From Alphaproteobacteria bacterium (GTDB lineage Bacteria > Pseudomonadota > Alphaproteobacteria > JAAEOK01): a DNA stretch of 64,000 nt. Every line of letters begins with the position of its first letter. Positions within the stretch are counted from its first letter, which is position 1. Positions 42,073 to 51,871 of this stretch are shown one piece after another. The stretch is from NCBI GenBank assembly GCA_024244705.1, contig JAAEOK010000033.1, forward strand, positions 84,534 to 148,533. Direction: 5' to 3'. Under the pieces are notes generated by a model. The model saw nothing but the letters and a program-made list of their open reading frames with translations, did not search any database and was not told where the DNA came from. Made by a program: the position numbers and the translations under genes.

Positions 42073-43242
42073 ATGCCCGATCGCCGCTTCATTCGTTCGC
42101 TTGCCGTGGCCGCCCTGTTCGGCTTGGCGTCCCCGATCGCCGGCTGCGCATGGCTCGATAGCCGCCTCGGAGGCACGCCGGAAACGGCCCAGTCGGGCGG
42201 CGAGGGTGGCATCGGCGGCACCGGCATCGGCGACGATAGCGGCGGCATCGGCGGCACCGGTATCGTCGGCACCATCACCGCCTTCGGCAGCATCGTCGTC
42301 AACGGGCTTCACGTCGATTATGCGCCCGACCTCCCGGTGCACTCGGTATACGGCCCCCAGACCCCGGAGGCCTTCGCCGTCGGCCAGGTCGTCGCCATCG
42401 AGGCGGTGGCGCGGGACGGGGCATTGACGGCGCGGACCGTCGAACTCCAATACCCGGTCACTGGCCCGGTCGAGCGGATCGACCGCGCGGCCGGCGAGAT
42501 GGTCGTCCTCGGCCAACGGGTGCGGCTCTCCGACGAGACCTTTGCCGCGACCGGCGGCCGTGGCGCGGCGCCGGTACTCGACGGCTTGGCGGAAGGCACC
42601 TATGTCGATGTCAGCGGCCTGCGCGACGGCGACGTGATCGCGGCCAGTCGGGTCGCACCGCGTTACCGGGGCGGGATTTCAAGCATCCTCGGGCCGGTGA
42701 CGGCGAGCGGCCCGGGTGGTGTCGCGATCGGCGGGCAGCGGGTCGATTTCACCAACGGCGGCGCGCCCGATGTCCGCGTCGGCGAGGTCGTCCAGGTGGC
42801 CGGCGACGGCGCCGGCCATACCCTGCGTGTCGACAGCTTGCGGCGAATGCCGATGGTTCCCTTCGACGGCCGGATGAAGCGGCTATCGATCGAAGGATAC
42901 GTGGCGCCGGGCACGGTCGGGCCGGGGCTCAGGCTCGGCGGCGTCGCGGTCGATCCCGCCACGCCGGCGGGCCGCAATCTGCGGCGCGGTGAACGGGTCA
43001 TCCTGTCGGGCGATGTCGAGGCCGGCGGGCGCATCGTCCCGCAACGGATCGAGCGGGTTCGCCACCGCCTACCGGCGCGGACGACGGCACCCGGCGCCGG
43101 TGGCGACCGGCCGACGCCCGGCACGCCCCGAACGCGCACCCGGCAACCCGGCGGTGCGCCTGCGGTGGAGCGCAATCGCCCAGCCAGCACGCCGGTATCG
43201 CGGAAGAAGAGAACCGCCGGCGGCGACGGCCGCGATCGATAG
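42073..43242 (+). CDS. DUF5666-domain lipoprotein
   Basis: 389 residues. Signal peptide with lipobox SPIAGC (Cys25), a Gly-rich linker with two copies of GGIGGTGI, then repeated beta-rich modules of DUF5666 type (VGTITAFGSIVVNGLHVDY; GPVERIDRAAGEMVVLGQRVRLSDET; ILGPVTASGPGGVAIGGQRVDF). The Pro/Arg/Thr-rich C-terminus looks disordered. Probably anchored in the outer membrane facing the periplasm. Located 4 bp after the DUF6502 gene, clearly one operon. Function unknown. Confidence 0.8.
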   Translation: MPDRRFIRSLAVAALFGLASPIAGCAWLDSRLGGTPETAQSGGEGGIGGTGIGDDSGGIGGTGIVGTITAFGSIVVNGLHVDYAPDLPVHSVYGPQTPEAFAVGQVVAIEAVARDGALTARTVELQYPVTGPVERIDRAAGEMVVLGQRVRLSDETFAATGGRGAAPVLDGLAEGTYVDVSGLRDGDVIAASRVAPRYRGGISSILGPVTASGPGGVAIGGQRVDFTNGGAPDVRVGEVVQVAGDGAGHTLRVDSLRRMPMVPFDGRMKRLSIEGYVAPGTVGPGLRLGGVAVDPATPAGRNLRRGERVILSGDVEAGGRIVPQRIERVRHRLPARTTAPGAGGDRPTPGTPRTRTRQPGGAPAVERNRPASTPVSRKKRTAGGDGRDR

Positions 43243-43401
43243 CATCCCCTCCGCGTGCCGTCCCCGTCATCCGGGGAGAGCGTTCACAAGCCCGTATCGG
43301 CGTGCAACACTCGATGATCTATCGCGCGGTTGGTTCTCCCGGCCGTATGCCCGGCCGGGGGTTCGCGACCGCGCCGATCCCATCCGCTGGTGGATTCCCG
43401 C

Positions 43402-44652
43402 ATGAACCCATTTGACGCCGCCGCCATCCTGATCGTCCTGGCCGCCGCGCTCGGCTACCTCAACTACCGGGTCCTCGGCCTCCCCCATACCATCGGCCTC
43501 GTGGTCATGGGGGCGCTGGCCTCGCTGGCGATCGTCGCCGCCGATGCGTTGTTCCCCCAAGCCGGGCTAGGCGCGTCGGTGCGCGGCTACCTGCGCGAGA
43601 TCGATTTCCACGACGCCCTGATGCACGGCATGTTGTCGTTCCTGCTGTTCGCCGGCGCGCTCCATGTCGACCTCGACGCGCTGATGCAGCGGCGCTGGAC
43701 AATTCTTTCGCTGGCCACCTTCGGCGTATTGCTGTCGACGGCGATCGTCGCCTTCCTCTTTCAGTGGATCGCGGCGGTGGCCGGTTTCGAGGTCCCGTTG
43801 CTGTGGTGCCTGGTGTTCGGCGCGCTGATCAGCCCGACCGACCCGGTCGCGGTCATGAGTGTGCTGAAATCGGTCAAAGTCCCGCCCACGCTCGAAGCCA
43901 AGATCGCCGGCGAAAGCCTGTTCAACGACGGCGTCGGTGTGGTCGTGTTCTCGATCCTGCTCGCCGCGGCGGTCGGCGCCGAGGAGTTCTCGGTCGCCCA
44001 CGCGGCCGAGTTGTTCATCGTCGAGGCCGGCGGCGGCGTGGCGCTCGGTCTCGGCGCCGGTTGGCTGGCCTATCGCGCGATGAAGGCGATCGATGAGCAC
44101 AATCTGGAGGTCATGATCACGCTCGCCCTGGTCATGGGCGGCTACGCCCTGGCCCATGCCCTGCACGTCAGCGGACCGGTGGCGATGGCCGTCGCCGGCC
44201 TGTTCATCGGCAATCACGGCGCCCGCTTCGCCATGAGCGACCTGACCCGCGAACACGTGACCCGGTTCTGGGAGCTGGTCGACGAGATCCTCAATTCGGC
44301 GCTGTTCCTGTTGATCGGGCTCGAGGTGGTGGCGATCGCGACCGATTTTCGGCATCTCGCCGTCGGCCTGGCGGCGATCGCGATCGTGCTGGTGGCCCGC
44401 GCGACTTCGGTGGCGCTGCCGATGGCCGTGCTTGCCCGTCGTGCGCCGTTCACGCCGGGCGCGTTCCAGATCCTGGTGTGGGGCGGCGTCCGCGGCGGCA
44501 TCTCGATCGCCCTGGCGCTGTCGCTACCGGAGGGCGCGATCAAGGAGACCATCCTGACCGCGACCTACGTCGTGGTCGTTTTCTCGGTCGTCATCCAAGG
44601 CTCGACCATCGGCCATGCCGTGCGTCGCTTTGTCGGCGAACGGGATTCGTGA
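43402..44652 (+). CDS. CPA1-family Na+/H+ antiporter
   Basis: 416 residues with about 12 membrane helices. The ion-binding motif of CPA1 exchangers is present as GALISPTDPVAVMSVLK, followed by AGESLFNDGVGVVVF and late RGGISIALALSLP. ATG at 43402 gives the correct first helix; the frame is open upstream. Exchanges sodium (or potassium) for protons at the inner membrane. No partner subunits nearby. Confidence 0.93.
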   Translation: MNPFDAAAILIVLAAALGYLNYRVLGLPHTIGLVVMGALASLAIVAADALFPQAGLGASVRGYLREIDFHDALMHGMLSFLLFAGALHVDLDALMQRRWTILSLATFGVLLSTAIVAFLFQWIAAVAGFEVPLLWCLVFGALISPTDPVAVMSVLKSVKVPPTLEAKIAGESLFNDGVGVVVFSILLAAAVGAEEFSVAHAAELFIVEAGGGVALGLGAGWLAYRAMKAIDEHNLEVMITLALVMGGYALAHALHVSGPVAMAVAGLFIGNHGARFAMSDLTREHVTRFWELVDEILNSALFLLIGLEVVAIATDFRHLAVGLAAIAIVLVARATSVALPMAVLARRAPFTPGAFQILVWGGVRGGISIALALSLPEGAIKETILTATYVVVVFSVVIQGSTIGHAVRRFVGERDS

Positions 44653-44690
44653 CCCGGACAGGTATCCCGCCAATCATGTAATCCAAGGTG

Positions 44691-44707
44691 TGGAGCGGCA
44701 CGCTCCA
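44691..44707. repeat. hairpin between convergent genes
   Basis: TGGAGCG-GCA-CGCTCCA, a perfect 7-bp stem in the 76 bp between the antiporter and the convergent glycosyltransferase. No T-run, so only a weak terminator candidate for either strand. Confidence 0.35.
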
Positions 44708-44728
44708 GAGGCGCAGGCCCGCATGGGG

Positions 44729-45691
44729 CTAACGGCCGGGCTCCCCGGCTACAGGGTCGGGAAACGTCTTGCCCAGGTTTTGCACCGCCTGAACGAAGGT
44801 CCCGACCTGCTTGCCGATGTTGTGGGTCGCGTCGTAAAGGCAGTGCCGGCTTTCCAGGCGATCGGCCTCGTCGGACACGACGCTGAGGCGCGCGCCGCGC
44901 CACAGATCGGCGGCGATACGCCTCCAGCGCCGCAACCTGAATGCCCGGCCGAATGGCGTCTCGCCGACATCGGCGCTGTAGCGGACGAGCAGGTAGGCCG
45001 CCGCCCGGCCCTGCTTGACGCCCTGGACAAACAGCGCGGCGACGGTTCGCGGGTTGCGGTGGTAGACCACCGCGTCGGGGGCATAGGCGAACCTTGCCTT
45101 GTGATGAAAGAGCGCGCGAAAGCTCAACTCCGTGTCCTCGCCATAGCGCATGCCCTCGTCGAAATATCCGACCTTGGCAAGACAGGACCTTCGAAAAAGG
45201 ACATTGCCGGTGATGGCATAGGGGAATCGTTCGTCGGACAGCGCGGCCTCATGATCGAAGCATTTTTCGCCAAATCTTTCGATTTCGCTGTCGGCGCCGA
45301 GAGACCTGACCGGTCCGCCGATGAATTCGACGTCGGGATCGGCATGCGCCGCCTCGAGAAGACATCGCAGCCACGACGGTTCGGGCACGCAGTCGGCGTC
45401 GGTCAGGGCGATGAATTGATTGCCCGCGCGCCGCATGCCGGCGTTGCGCGCGGCGGCGGCACCGCGGCGCGCTTCTTCGACGACGGTTACATCGCCGCCA
45501 TAGGAGCGAAGCACGGCATTCGTGTCGTCGGTCGATGCATTGTCGACGACGATGATTTCGAACCGCGACCGCGGGTAGTCTTGGGCAAGAATGGCGTCGA
45601 TACAATCGCCGACAATCCCCGCCGCGTTGAATGCCGGGATGACGACGCTCACCGTCGGGTATTCCAACATGTCGGACGACGGCGACGACAC
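44729..45691 (-). CDS. family 2 glycosyltransferase
   Basis: 320-residue GT-A enzyme. N-terminal VSVVIPAFNAAGIVGDCIDAILAQDYP and IIVVDNASTDDT bind the nucleotide sugar. The metal-binding DxD is ALTDADCVPEP, and the acceptor/base region is YGEDTELSFRALF. The C-terminal region may associate with the membrane surface. Translation begins at a GTG immediately after the stop of the upstream glycosyltransferase, or at the ATG seven codons later. Probably surface polysaccharide or glycolipid synthesis; acceptor unknown. Confidence 0.9.
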   Translation of the reverse strand: MSSPSSDMLEYPTVSVVIPAFNAAGIVGDCIDAILAQDYPRSRFEIIVVDNASTDDTNAVLRSYGGDVTVVEEARRGAAAARNAGMRRAGNQFIALTDADCVPEPSWLRCLLEAAHADPDVEFIGGPVRSLGADSEIERFGEKCFDHEAALSDERFPYAITGNVLFRRSCLAKVGYFDEGMRYGEDTELSFRALFHHKARFAYAPDAVVYHRNPRTVAALFVQGVKQGRAAAYLLVRYSADVGETPFGRAFRLRRWRRIAADLWRGARLSVVSDEADRLESRHCLYDATHNIGKQVGTFVQAVQNLGKTFPDPVAGEPGR

Positions 45692-47470
45692 TTACTCGGC
45701 CAGCTTGCTCGAAAGCGACGGGTCGATATCGCCCAGACCGTCATCGGTATCGCTCCGCCCCGGTGTCGCCTCGAGCTCGTCGAGCATCCGCAGCACGGCC
45801 TGCAACCCGGGTGTGTCGCCGTATTTATGGAAATCCTTCTCGAACGGATTGCTGTACTCCGGTTCCATCCATCCGATCAGAGCACCCATGAGGGCGAGGA
45901 AATTCTGGCGACTCGGATCCTGTCTGAATTTTGCGCCCAGTTCGGTGAACAATTCGCTCTGCCAAACGCCGAACCCGCTTTCGTGGCGTCGCCGGGATTC
46001 GAGTATGAAATACCGCAGATAGATCGTCTCGTCGGTCCACGCCACGCCGTGCAGTCCCAGGGTGTTGGTGAAGGGGTCGCGACCCGATCCTAGTGCCTGA
46101 ACGGCATAATTGTATCCATCGGCCCGCAAGCGGCGGTTCTGCTCGACATCGCATCCGGCGACATTACGGAAGGGGTAGTTGCGGACGATGTCATGGCGGT
46201 GGATCTTGACCCCCTGCACCGGACGCCCGAGATGAACATCGTGCAAATAGGCGCAGTAGAGAGCGATGTTTGGCGGCTGTGACTTGATCGTCCTATGGAG
46301 CGTGCGCACGGCGTGCGGATAGAGCAGCATGTCTTCGTCGACCTGCACGAAGTAGGGCGTCTTGCAACGGTCGTGCATGCGCTGGTTTGCAGCGCTAATC
46401 GGTGCCACATGGTCGATGATCTCGAGCCGAAACCGGCAGTCCTGCCGGCGCAGGAAACTGAGGCAGGACTCGTAGCTGGGGGCGCCGACGGTCAGCACGA
46501 ACACGGTCACTTCGTCCGACAAATCCGGCTTCCCTTCGGCGATTTTGATTGGTGCCGTTCGATCGACCGAACGCGCAAGCGGGCGGACCACCTTGTAGAA
46601 TTGCTTGCTCCGCTTTTCCCAACTCCAATTGGCAATGGTCGTTTGCATTGCCGTGGCTAATTGTGTGTGCCGTAGGATCGCTTTTTCGACCGCATCGTGA
46701 ATCGTTACAATTTCACGATCGACCAGCATTCCGTTCTCACCGTTGCGAATGAGTTCCGTCATGTTGCCGACCCGGGTCGATACAAGGGCGCAACCACTGG
46801 CCGCTGCTTCGAGCGCGACGTTCGGCGTCCCTTCGGTCCGGCTGGTGCACACGAACACCGTGCCCGTGTTGTACCAGTCCGCCATCTCCTCCGGCGCCAG
46901 GTTGCGATCGCTAAACGAATCGACGAGACGGAAATTCGTGCAAATGCCCTGGCGTTCGAGTCTCGTGGCAAGCGGTACGGCGTATTCGTCGTAGCCCTTC
47001 AGTTCGCGCATCAACTCCGAACCGCACCACAGCACCTTCGGTTGCCTCTCGGCGATCGGCTTGCGAACGTTGAAAATGTCCAAATCGACCCCGATCGGGA
47101 TCATCACACCGTGAGCCGGCCGGCCGGCATTGTTCCAGGTCGCATAATTGGCGAAAACGACGAGGTCCGATTTGTCCAGCACGTCCGCCAAGATATTGGA
47201 CCGCTCCGGCCAGCCGTTGTTCCAGATCGATACCAGCTTGGTCGGCCAGTTCAGCCGCTGCAGTTCATCCCGCACCTTGCGGATCGACTGAAAACGGCAG
47301 AGCACCAAAATGTCGGGCGGCGCGTCTCCCAACGCCTCTTTGAGGTCGGAATCGTGAAGGTAGGCCGCCAACGACACCTCGAAATCGGGCGGCGCATATT
47401 TCTGCAGGGCGACCGCGTTGTTGTAATAGGCCCAGCCCTCGACGTCGTATAGAATCTTTAGTGTGACCAA
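45692..47470 (-). CDS. two-domain glycosyltransferase (GT4 fused to a GT-A domain)
   Basis: About 592 residues. The N-terminal half is a GT-B glycosyltransferase with the GT4 signature RTEGTPNVALEAAASGCALVSTRVGNMTELI. The C-terminal half, beginning near DEVTVFVLTVGAPSYESCLSFLRRQDC, is a GT-A-like domain with a DED motif in YFVQVDEDMLLYPHAVRTL and HGVAWTDETIYLRYF. Two catalytic units in one chain suggest sequential sugar additions. Start uncertain: TTG at 47470 (VTLKILYDVEG follows) or TTG at 47527. Directly abuts the GT2 gene downstream. Confidence 0.82.
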   Translation of the reverse strand: MVTLKILYDVEGWAYYNNAVALQKYAPPDFEVSLAAYLHDSDLKEALGDAPPDILVLCRFQSIRKVRDELQRLNWPTKLVSIWNNGWPERSNILADVLDKSDLVVFANYATWNNAGRPAHGVMIPIGVDLDIFNVRKPIAERQPKVLWCGSELMRELKGYDEYAVPLATRLERQGICTNFRLVDSFSDRNLAPEEMADWYNTGTVFVCTSRTEGTPNVALEAAASGCALVSTRVGNMTELIRNGENGMLVDREIVTIHDAVEKAILRHTQLATAMQTTIANWSWEKRSKQFYKVVRPLARSVDRTAPIKIAEGKPDLSDEVTVFVLTVGAPSYESCLSFLRRQDCRFRLEIIDHVAPISAANQRMHDRCKTPYFVQVDEDMLLYPHAVRTLHRTIKSQPPNIALYCAYLHDVHLGRPVQGVKIHRHDIVRNYPFRNVAGCDVEQNRRLRADGYNYAVQALGSGRDPFTNTLGLHGVAWTDETIYLRYFILESRRRHESGFGVWQSELFTELGAKFRQDPSRQNFLALMGALIGWMEPEYSNPFEKDFHKYGDTPGLQAVLRMLDELEATPGRSDTDDGLGDIDPSLSSKLAE

Positions 47471-47723
47471 TGGGTCCCCGCCCCGTCCGTGTCCTCCACC
47501 GCATCTGATATCATCGAGCCGTTCCAATGGCTAGGCGGAAGCGACTAAAATTTCGAGCGATATTCAACCATGGCGTCGAGCGTGGCCCTAACGCCATTGC
47601 CTTCCTGGCCCAGCATTGATATCCGAGGGCGCAGCCGGATCGGTTTGCTATCCGCGCCGTGACTTGGGCCGTGCGGAGTTTGGATCGCGCGAAGTATCCA
47701 GGCGCAACAGGGATTGAATTCCA

Positions 47724-48539
47724 ATGTCCGAAAGAACGGGACCGCCGCGAGCCACAATCATTATTCCGCTTCGCCGGCAAAGCGATGTGTATCTCGGGCA
47801 TTGCGTTCGTTCGGCGCTCGCCCAGACCATCACCTCGGAAGTGATCGTCGTCGTAGCGGCGAATACGCCGGAGCGGAACCTGGCCACGCTGCAAAGGATC
47901 CAGGACGATGCGCCGGCACTAAGGATCATCGTTCGGGAACGCGATAGTTTCGCCGACGCTTTCAATACGGGGATCAAGACTGCCGCCGCCGACCGCATCG
48001 GGTTTCTTCTTTCCGACGATTGGTTGGATCCGACCGCCGTTGAAGAATGTATCCGCCGCGACGCGGACATCGTATCGACGGACATCGAGTTCTATGCCGC
48101 GGACGGCTCGACCAAGCTAGAACTTCGCCCACCGCATACGGCGGAAAAATATGCGAGCCTGACCACGCTGTTGGCCAAGGCCAGCTTTCTTTCCTATTTC
48201 TACCTGTTCAAGAAGCCCTGTCTGAAGGCGGTGGGTGGCGTCGACGAAACGGCCGGGCTGACCGGCCCCGACGATCTCGACCTGATTTGGAGCCTGCTCG
48301 AACACGGTGCCACGGTATCGGTTGTGGAGAAGAAGCTCTACAACTGCCGCGACCACGACGGAGAAAGGCTCACGCTCCGCGATAGGGATCTTCAGATCGC
48401 CGACCTGAAGAAGATCCTCGACAAGCACAGTATTGTCGAACCGGAACGCGAGCGAATCGTCCGCCACCACGCCCGGTGGTACGGCCGGACACTGCTCGAG
48501 GTGGTTCAGGAACGGGGATCAATTCCGAATGTCCAATAG
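47724..48539 (+). CDS. GT2-like glycosyltransferase, tandem copy A
   Basis: 271 residues. GT-A start RATIIIPLRRQSDVYLGHCVRSALAQT, then VIVVVAANTPERNLATLQ. The usual DxD position reads GFLLSDDWLDP. The second half has KKPCLKAVGGVDETAGLTGPDDLDLIWSLLEHGATVSVVEKKLYNCRDHDGERLTLRD. The C-terminus is a charged helix. It is strongly similar along its length to the next gene, which starts 11 bases before this one ends. Divergent from the GT4/GT-A gene. Confidence 0.85.
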   Translation: MSERTGPPRATIIIPLRRQSDVYLGHCVRSALAQTITSEVIVVVAANTPERNLATLQRIQDDAPALRIIVRERDSFADAFNTGIKTAAADRIGFLLSDDWLDPTAVEECIRRDADIVSTDIEFYAADGSTKLELRPPHTAEKYASLTTLLAKASFLSYFYLFKKPCLKAVGGVDETAGLTGPDDLDLIWSLLEHGATVSVVEKKLYNCRDHDGERLTLRDRDLQIADLKKILDKHSIVEPERERIVRHHARWYGRTLLEVVQERGSIPNVQ

Positions 48540-49326
48540 AACCGAGCCGCCGCCGGCAACGATCATCATCCCGCTTCGCGTACAGGACGACACTTATCTT
48601 GACCGATGTGTGCGTTCGGCCCTCGACCAAACCATCGCCTGCGAGGTCATCGTCGTCCACGCGGCCGACACGCCCGAGCGCAACCTAAACGCGTTGCGAA
48701 AGCTGCAGCAAGACGCACCCTCGTTAAAGGTCATGATCGAGGAACGCGCCAATTTTGCCGCCGCGTTCAATACCGGGATCAAGCATGCGACTGCGGACCG
48801 GATCGGCTTCCTGCTTTCCGACGACTGGTTGGAACCGACGACGGTAGAGGACTGCATTGACCGCGATGCCGACATCGTATCGACCGACATCCAGTTCTAC
48901 GCGCCGGACGGCTTGACCAAGCTCGATCTTCGCAAACTTCACACGGCGGAGTGGTATGAGACTCTGCCAACACTGATGGACAAGGCGGACTATCTCTCGT
49001 TTTTCTACCTGTTCAGGAAAGCGTGCCTGGAGGCAGTGGGCGGAGTCGACGAGACGGTCGGGCAGACCGGCCCCGATGATCTGGATCTTATCTGGAGCCT
49101 TCTGGAGATCGGCGCCTCGGTGTCGATGGTCGAGAAGAAACTCTACAATTACCGGGACCATGACGGCGATCGGCTGACCCTGAGGAATCCGGATCAGCAG
49201 ATCGCGGATCTGAAAAAGATCCTCGACAAGCACAACATCGTCGAGCCGGAGCGCGGGCGCGTCATCCGCCAACACGCAATGTGGTTCGGCAAGACGCTCC
49301 GCCAGGTGGTTCAGGAGCGAGCCTGA
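48529..49326 (+). CDS. GT2-like glycosyltransferase, tandem copy B
   Basis: 265-residue paralogue of the preceding gene: PATIIIPLRVQDDTYLDRCVRSALDQT, VIVVHAADTPERNLNALRK, GFLLSDDWLEPTTVEDC, TGPDDLDLIWSLLEIGASVSMVEKKLYNYRDHDGDRLTL. ATG at 48529 lies inside the end of copy A, so the two are translationally linked. They probably act on related acceptors or form a heteromer; which sugar is added is unknown. Confidence 0.85.
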   Translation: MSNRTEPPPATIIIPLRVQDDTYLDRCVRSALDQTIACEVIVVHAADTPERNLNALRKLQQDAPSLKVMIEERANFAAAFNTGIKHATADRIGFLLSDDWLEPTTVEDCIDRDADIVSTDIQFYAPDGLTKLDLRKLHTAEWYETLPTLMDKADYLSFFYLFRKACLEAVGGVDETVGQTGPDDLDLIWSLLEIGASVSMVEKKLYNYRDHDGDRLTLRNPDQQIADLKKILDKHNIVEPERGRVIRQHAMWFGKTLRQVVQERA

Positions 49327-49353
49327 CCTCTGCCGCGTTGTCTTGCACTGAGA

Positions 49354-49530
49354 CTAGGACGTGGGCTCGTGAACGCGCAGCCACAGCCCGAAAATGGCAA
49401 GCTTGATGAAGGCGAGGACGTTCGCTGTCAGCTCGTCGAACCTTGTTGCGATGCGGCGACAGTGCTTGATCGGACTGAAAATTCACTCGACCCGAATTCG
49501 GTCGCGATAAAGATACGGGCCGCAAGAGGC
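49354..49530 (-). pseudogene. IS5-type transposase relic (C-terminal end)
   Basis: On the minus strand the frame reads LYRDRIRVE, then TGA (49483-49485), then IFSPIKHCRRIATRFDELTAN and, further on, LAFIKLAIFGLWLRVHEPTS and a stop at 49354. This matches the end of IS5-family transposases (RIERMFxRLKxxRRIATRYDKLAxNFLAFxxLAxIxIWLR). The TGA replaces the conserved Arg codon (CGA to TGA). The upstream part is not recognisable beyond about 49530, so only a fragment remains. Confidence 0.75.
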
Positions 49531-49703
49531 CGAAGTGCCGACGCGCTGGAAGCTGCGCCGGGCGGTGCGGACGGTCAATGAGGTGCCGGGGGTCTTCGCC
49601 ACTCTCCGCCATGCCCCGATTGCCTGCTTCTCGACTGGGGTGTTGGTGGATGGCATAATTCCAAAAAAGAACAAGCCGAACACCAGCAGCGGAGGGACGG
49701 GAG

Positions 49704-51386
49704 ATGGCGACTAAGGCTCCCAGCTATGCGCATGGCGCCAGCGCGACACCGCTCATCGGCGAGACTATCGGTGTCCGCTTCGACCGCACGGTGGAGCGCT
49801 GGGGCGTCCGGCCCGGCCTCATTGTCTCCCAGCAGAGCATCCATTGGACCTACCAGGAGCTCGGGGCAAAGGTCGATGCCTTCGCGGCTGGACTTCTGGC
49901 GCTGGGGCTCAGGCCCAGCGACCGTATCGGCATCTGGTCGCCCAATAATGCGGAGTGGGTGGTTACGCAATTCGCGACCGCAAAGGCGGGGCTCATACTG
50001 GTAAACATCAATCCAGCTTACCGGCTGGCGGAGCTGGAATACGCGCTTAACATGGTGGGTTGCCGGGCGCTGATCACGACAGAGAGCTTTAGGAGCAGCG
50101 ATTACGTGGGCATGATCAATGCTCTGGTACCGGAACTGGCGTCATCGGATCCCGGCCAACTGAAGGCTGACAAGTTGCCGGAGCTTCGAACCGTGATCCA
50201 GATCGGGGGCGCTCCTGTTGCGGGCACGTTCGGCTTCGAGACGGTCTATAGCATGGGCAGGGAGGCGGAGCGGGCGCGGCTTGCCGAGCTCAAGGGCACG
50301 ATGCAATTCGACGATCCAATCAATATCCAGTTCACCTCCGGCACCACGGGACTACCTAAGGGCGCAACGCTGACGCACCACAACATCCTCAACAATGGCT
50401 ATTTCCTCGGCGAGGCTATGCACTTCGGTCCGGAGGACAGGGTGTGCATTCCCGTGCCGCTCTATCATTGCTTCGGCATGGTGATCGGTAACCTCGCGTG
50501 CATCACACACGGTTCAGCCATGGTGCTGCCGGGCGAGGGGTTCGATCCGCTGGTGACGCTGAAGACCGTGTCTGACGAAAAATGCACCGCGCTTTACGGT
50601 GTGCCGACGATGTTCATCGCGGAACTCGACCATCCGGAGTTCCCTTCGTTCGAACTGTCGAGCCTCCGGACCGGAATGATGGCGGGTGCACCATGCCCGA
50701 TAGAGATAATGCGCCGTTGCGTTGAGGACATGCATCTTTCGGAGATGACCATTGGCTACGGCATGACCGAGACGAGTCCGGTCAGCACGCAAACGCTGAT
50801 CGGCGACTCGCTCGAAAAGCAGACGGGTACGGTGGGCCGAGTCCATCCGCACGTGGAGATCAAGATCATCGACCCCGAAGGGCGGATCGTACCGCGCGGG
50901 GAGACGGGAGAGTTCTGCACGCGCGGGTATTCGGTGATGCTCGGCTACTGGGACGATGCAGAGAAAACGGCCGAGGCCATCGACGCCAACGGCTGGATGC
51001 ACACAGGCGATCTCGCGACCATGGACGAGGACGGCTACTGCAAGATCGTGGGGCGCATCAAGGACATGGTGATCCGCGGCGGCGAGAACATCTATCCGCG
51101 CGAGATCGAGGAGTTTTTGTACCGGCATCCGGCCGTGCAGGACGTGCAGGTGTTCGGCGTTCCGGACGAGCGTTACGGCGAGGAGCTGTGCGCCTGGATC
51201 CAAGTGCGATCAGGCGAAACCCTGACCGAGGAAGATGTGAAGGCCTTCTGCACGGGGCAGATCGCGCACTACAAGGTGCCGCGCCACATCCGGTTCGTGG
51301 ACGATTTCCCTATGACGGTGACAGGCAAGATTCAGAAATTCGTCATGCGAGAACGAATGGCCGAGGAGCTAGAGCGGCTTCAATGA
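49704..51386 (+). CDS. AMP-forming acyl-CoA synthetase
   Basis: 560-residue adenylate-forming ligase that activates a carboxylic acid to its CoA thioester. P-loop [18 protein letters not shown] (from residue 211), [10 protein letters not shown], the adenylate-binding [36 protein letters not shown] and the C-terminal lysine in [12 protein letters not shown] are all intact. It resembles the AtuH/medium-chain fatty acyl-CoA synthetase group. Good ribosome site GGAGGGACGGGAG. It lies between an IS5 relic and a 19-bp inverted repeat, and its codon use looks less uniform than its neighbours, so recent acquisition is likely. Confidence 0.93.
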   Translation: MATKAPSYAHGASATPLIGETIGVRFDRTVERWGVRPGLIVSQQSIHWTYQELGAKVDAFAAGLLALGLRPSDRIGIWSPNNAEWVVTQFATAKAGLILVNINPAYRLAELEYALNMVGCRALITTESFRSSDYVGMINALVPELASSDPGQLKADKLPELRTVIQIGGAPVAGTFGFETVYSMGREAERARLAELKGTMQFDDPINIQFTSGTTGLPKGATLTHHNILNNGYFLGEAMHFGPEDRVCIPVPLYHCFGMVIGNLACITHGSAMVLPGEGFDPLVTLKTVSDEKCTALYGVPTMFIAELDHPEFPSFELSSLRTGMMAGAPCPIEIMRRCVEDMHLSEMTIGYGMTETSPVSTQTLIGDSLEKQTGTVGRVHPHVEIKIIDPEGRIVPRGETGEFCTRGYSVMLGYWDDAEKTAEAIDANGWMHTGDLATMDEDGYCKIVGRIKDMVIRGGENIYPREIEEFLYRHPAVQDVQVFGVPDERYGEELCAWIQVRSGETLTEEDVKAFCTGQIAHYKVPRHIRFVDDFPMTVTGKIQKFVMRERMAEELERLQ

Positions 51387-51639
51387 ACTCGGAGCCATTC
51401 TGACGGAGCGGTTTTGGCCACCGGGCAGGAGCGAGGAGCGATGGCATGCCGGCGCATATCGAGCGACGAGCGACGCCCCCGGCGGTCAAAACCGCCCGTC
51501 CCTTAAGGGTTCCATCCGGCGGCCGCCCAAGGCGTCGGCAAGCTTGCCCGATGCCCAGGCGTCGCGCCGCACTTGCTTCCTTGTGGATCGGCACGCCGGA
51601 TGCGAAACAGAATTGACTCGGAGTTCATTGAAGCCGCTC
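51372..51639. repeat. 268-bp segment bounded by a 19-bp perfect inverted repeat
   Basis: GAGCGGCTTCAATGAACTC (51372-51390) and its exact reverse complement (51621-51639); a further 12-13 bases inward match imperfectly. The left arm includes the last codons and stop of the acyl-CoA synthetase gene. The interior has no clear gene. It may be a MITE-like element or an inverted partial duplication left by a rearrangement. No certain target duplication. Confidence 0.6.
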
Positions 51640-51871
51640 CAGTATTCCAAATCACGCGTTCCTGGTTTCCCCCCGAATCCCGACGAAGGTTTTGAAGCGC
51701 GAGGTCTCGACCGGGCGGCGCGTCGCAGGGTCGGCACAAAACCAAGGACCGATGTGGTCTTGCGGCGCGATCTCCCAACTCCACGGTCGACGGCAGCCTA
51801 TACAAGTTGCGCGCCGGGCCTCACCATGGCGGACCCGAAGGAGAAACAAAAGTCAGCTGTGGAGACCCGGC
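51387..51871. other. 485 bp without a recognisable gene
   Basis: Holds the inverted-repeat segment (to 51639) and a further 230 bp before the epoxide hydrolase. Several frames are open on both strands, but none has a ribosome site plus a recognisable product; probably debris from past insertions plus the epoxide hydrolase promoter. Confidence 0.5.
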
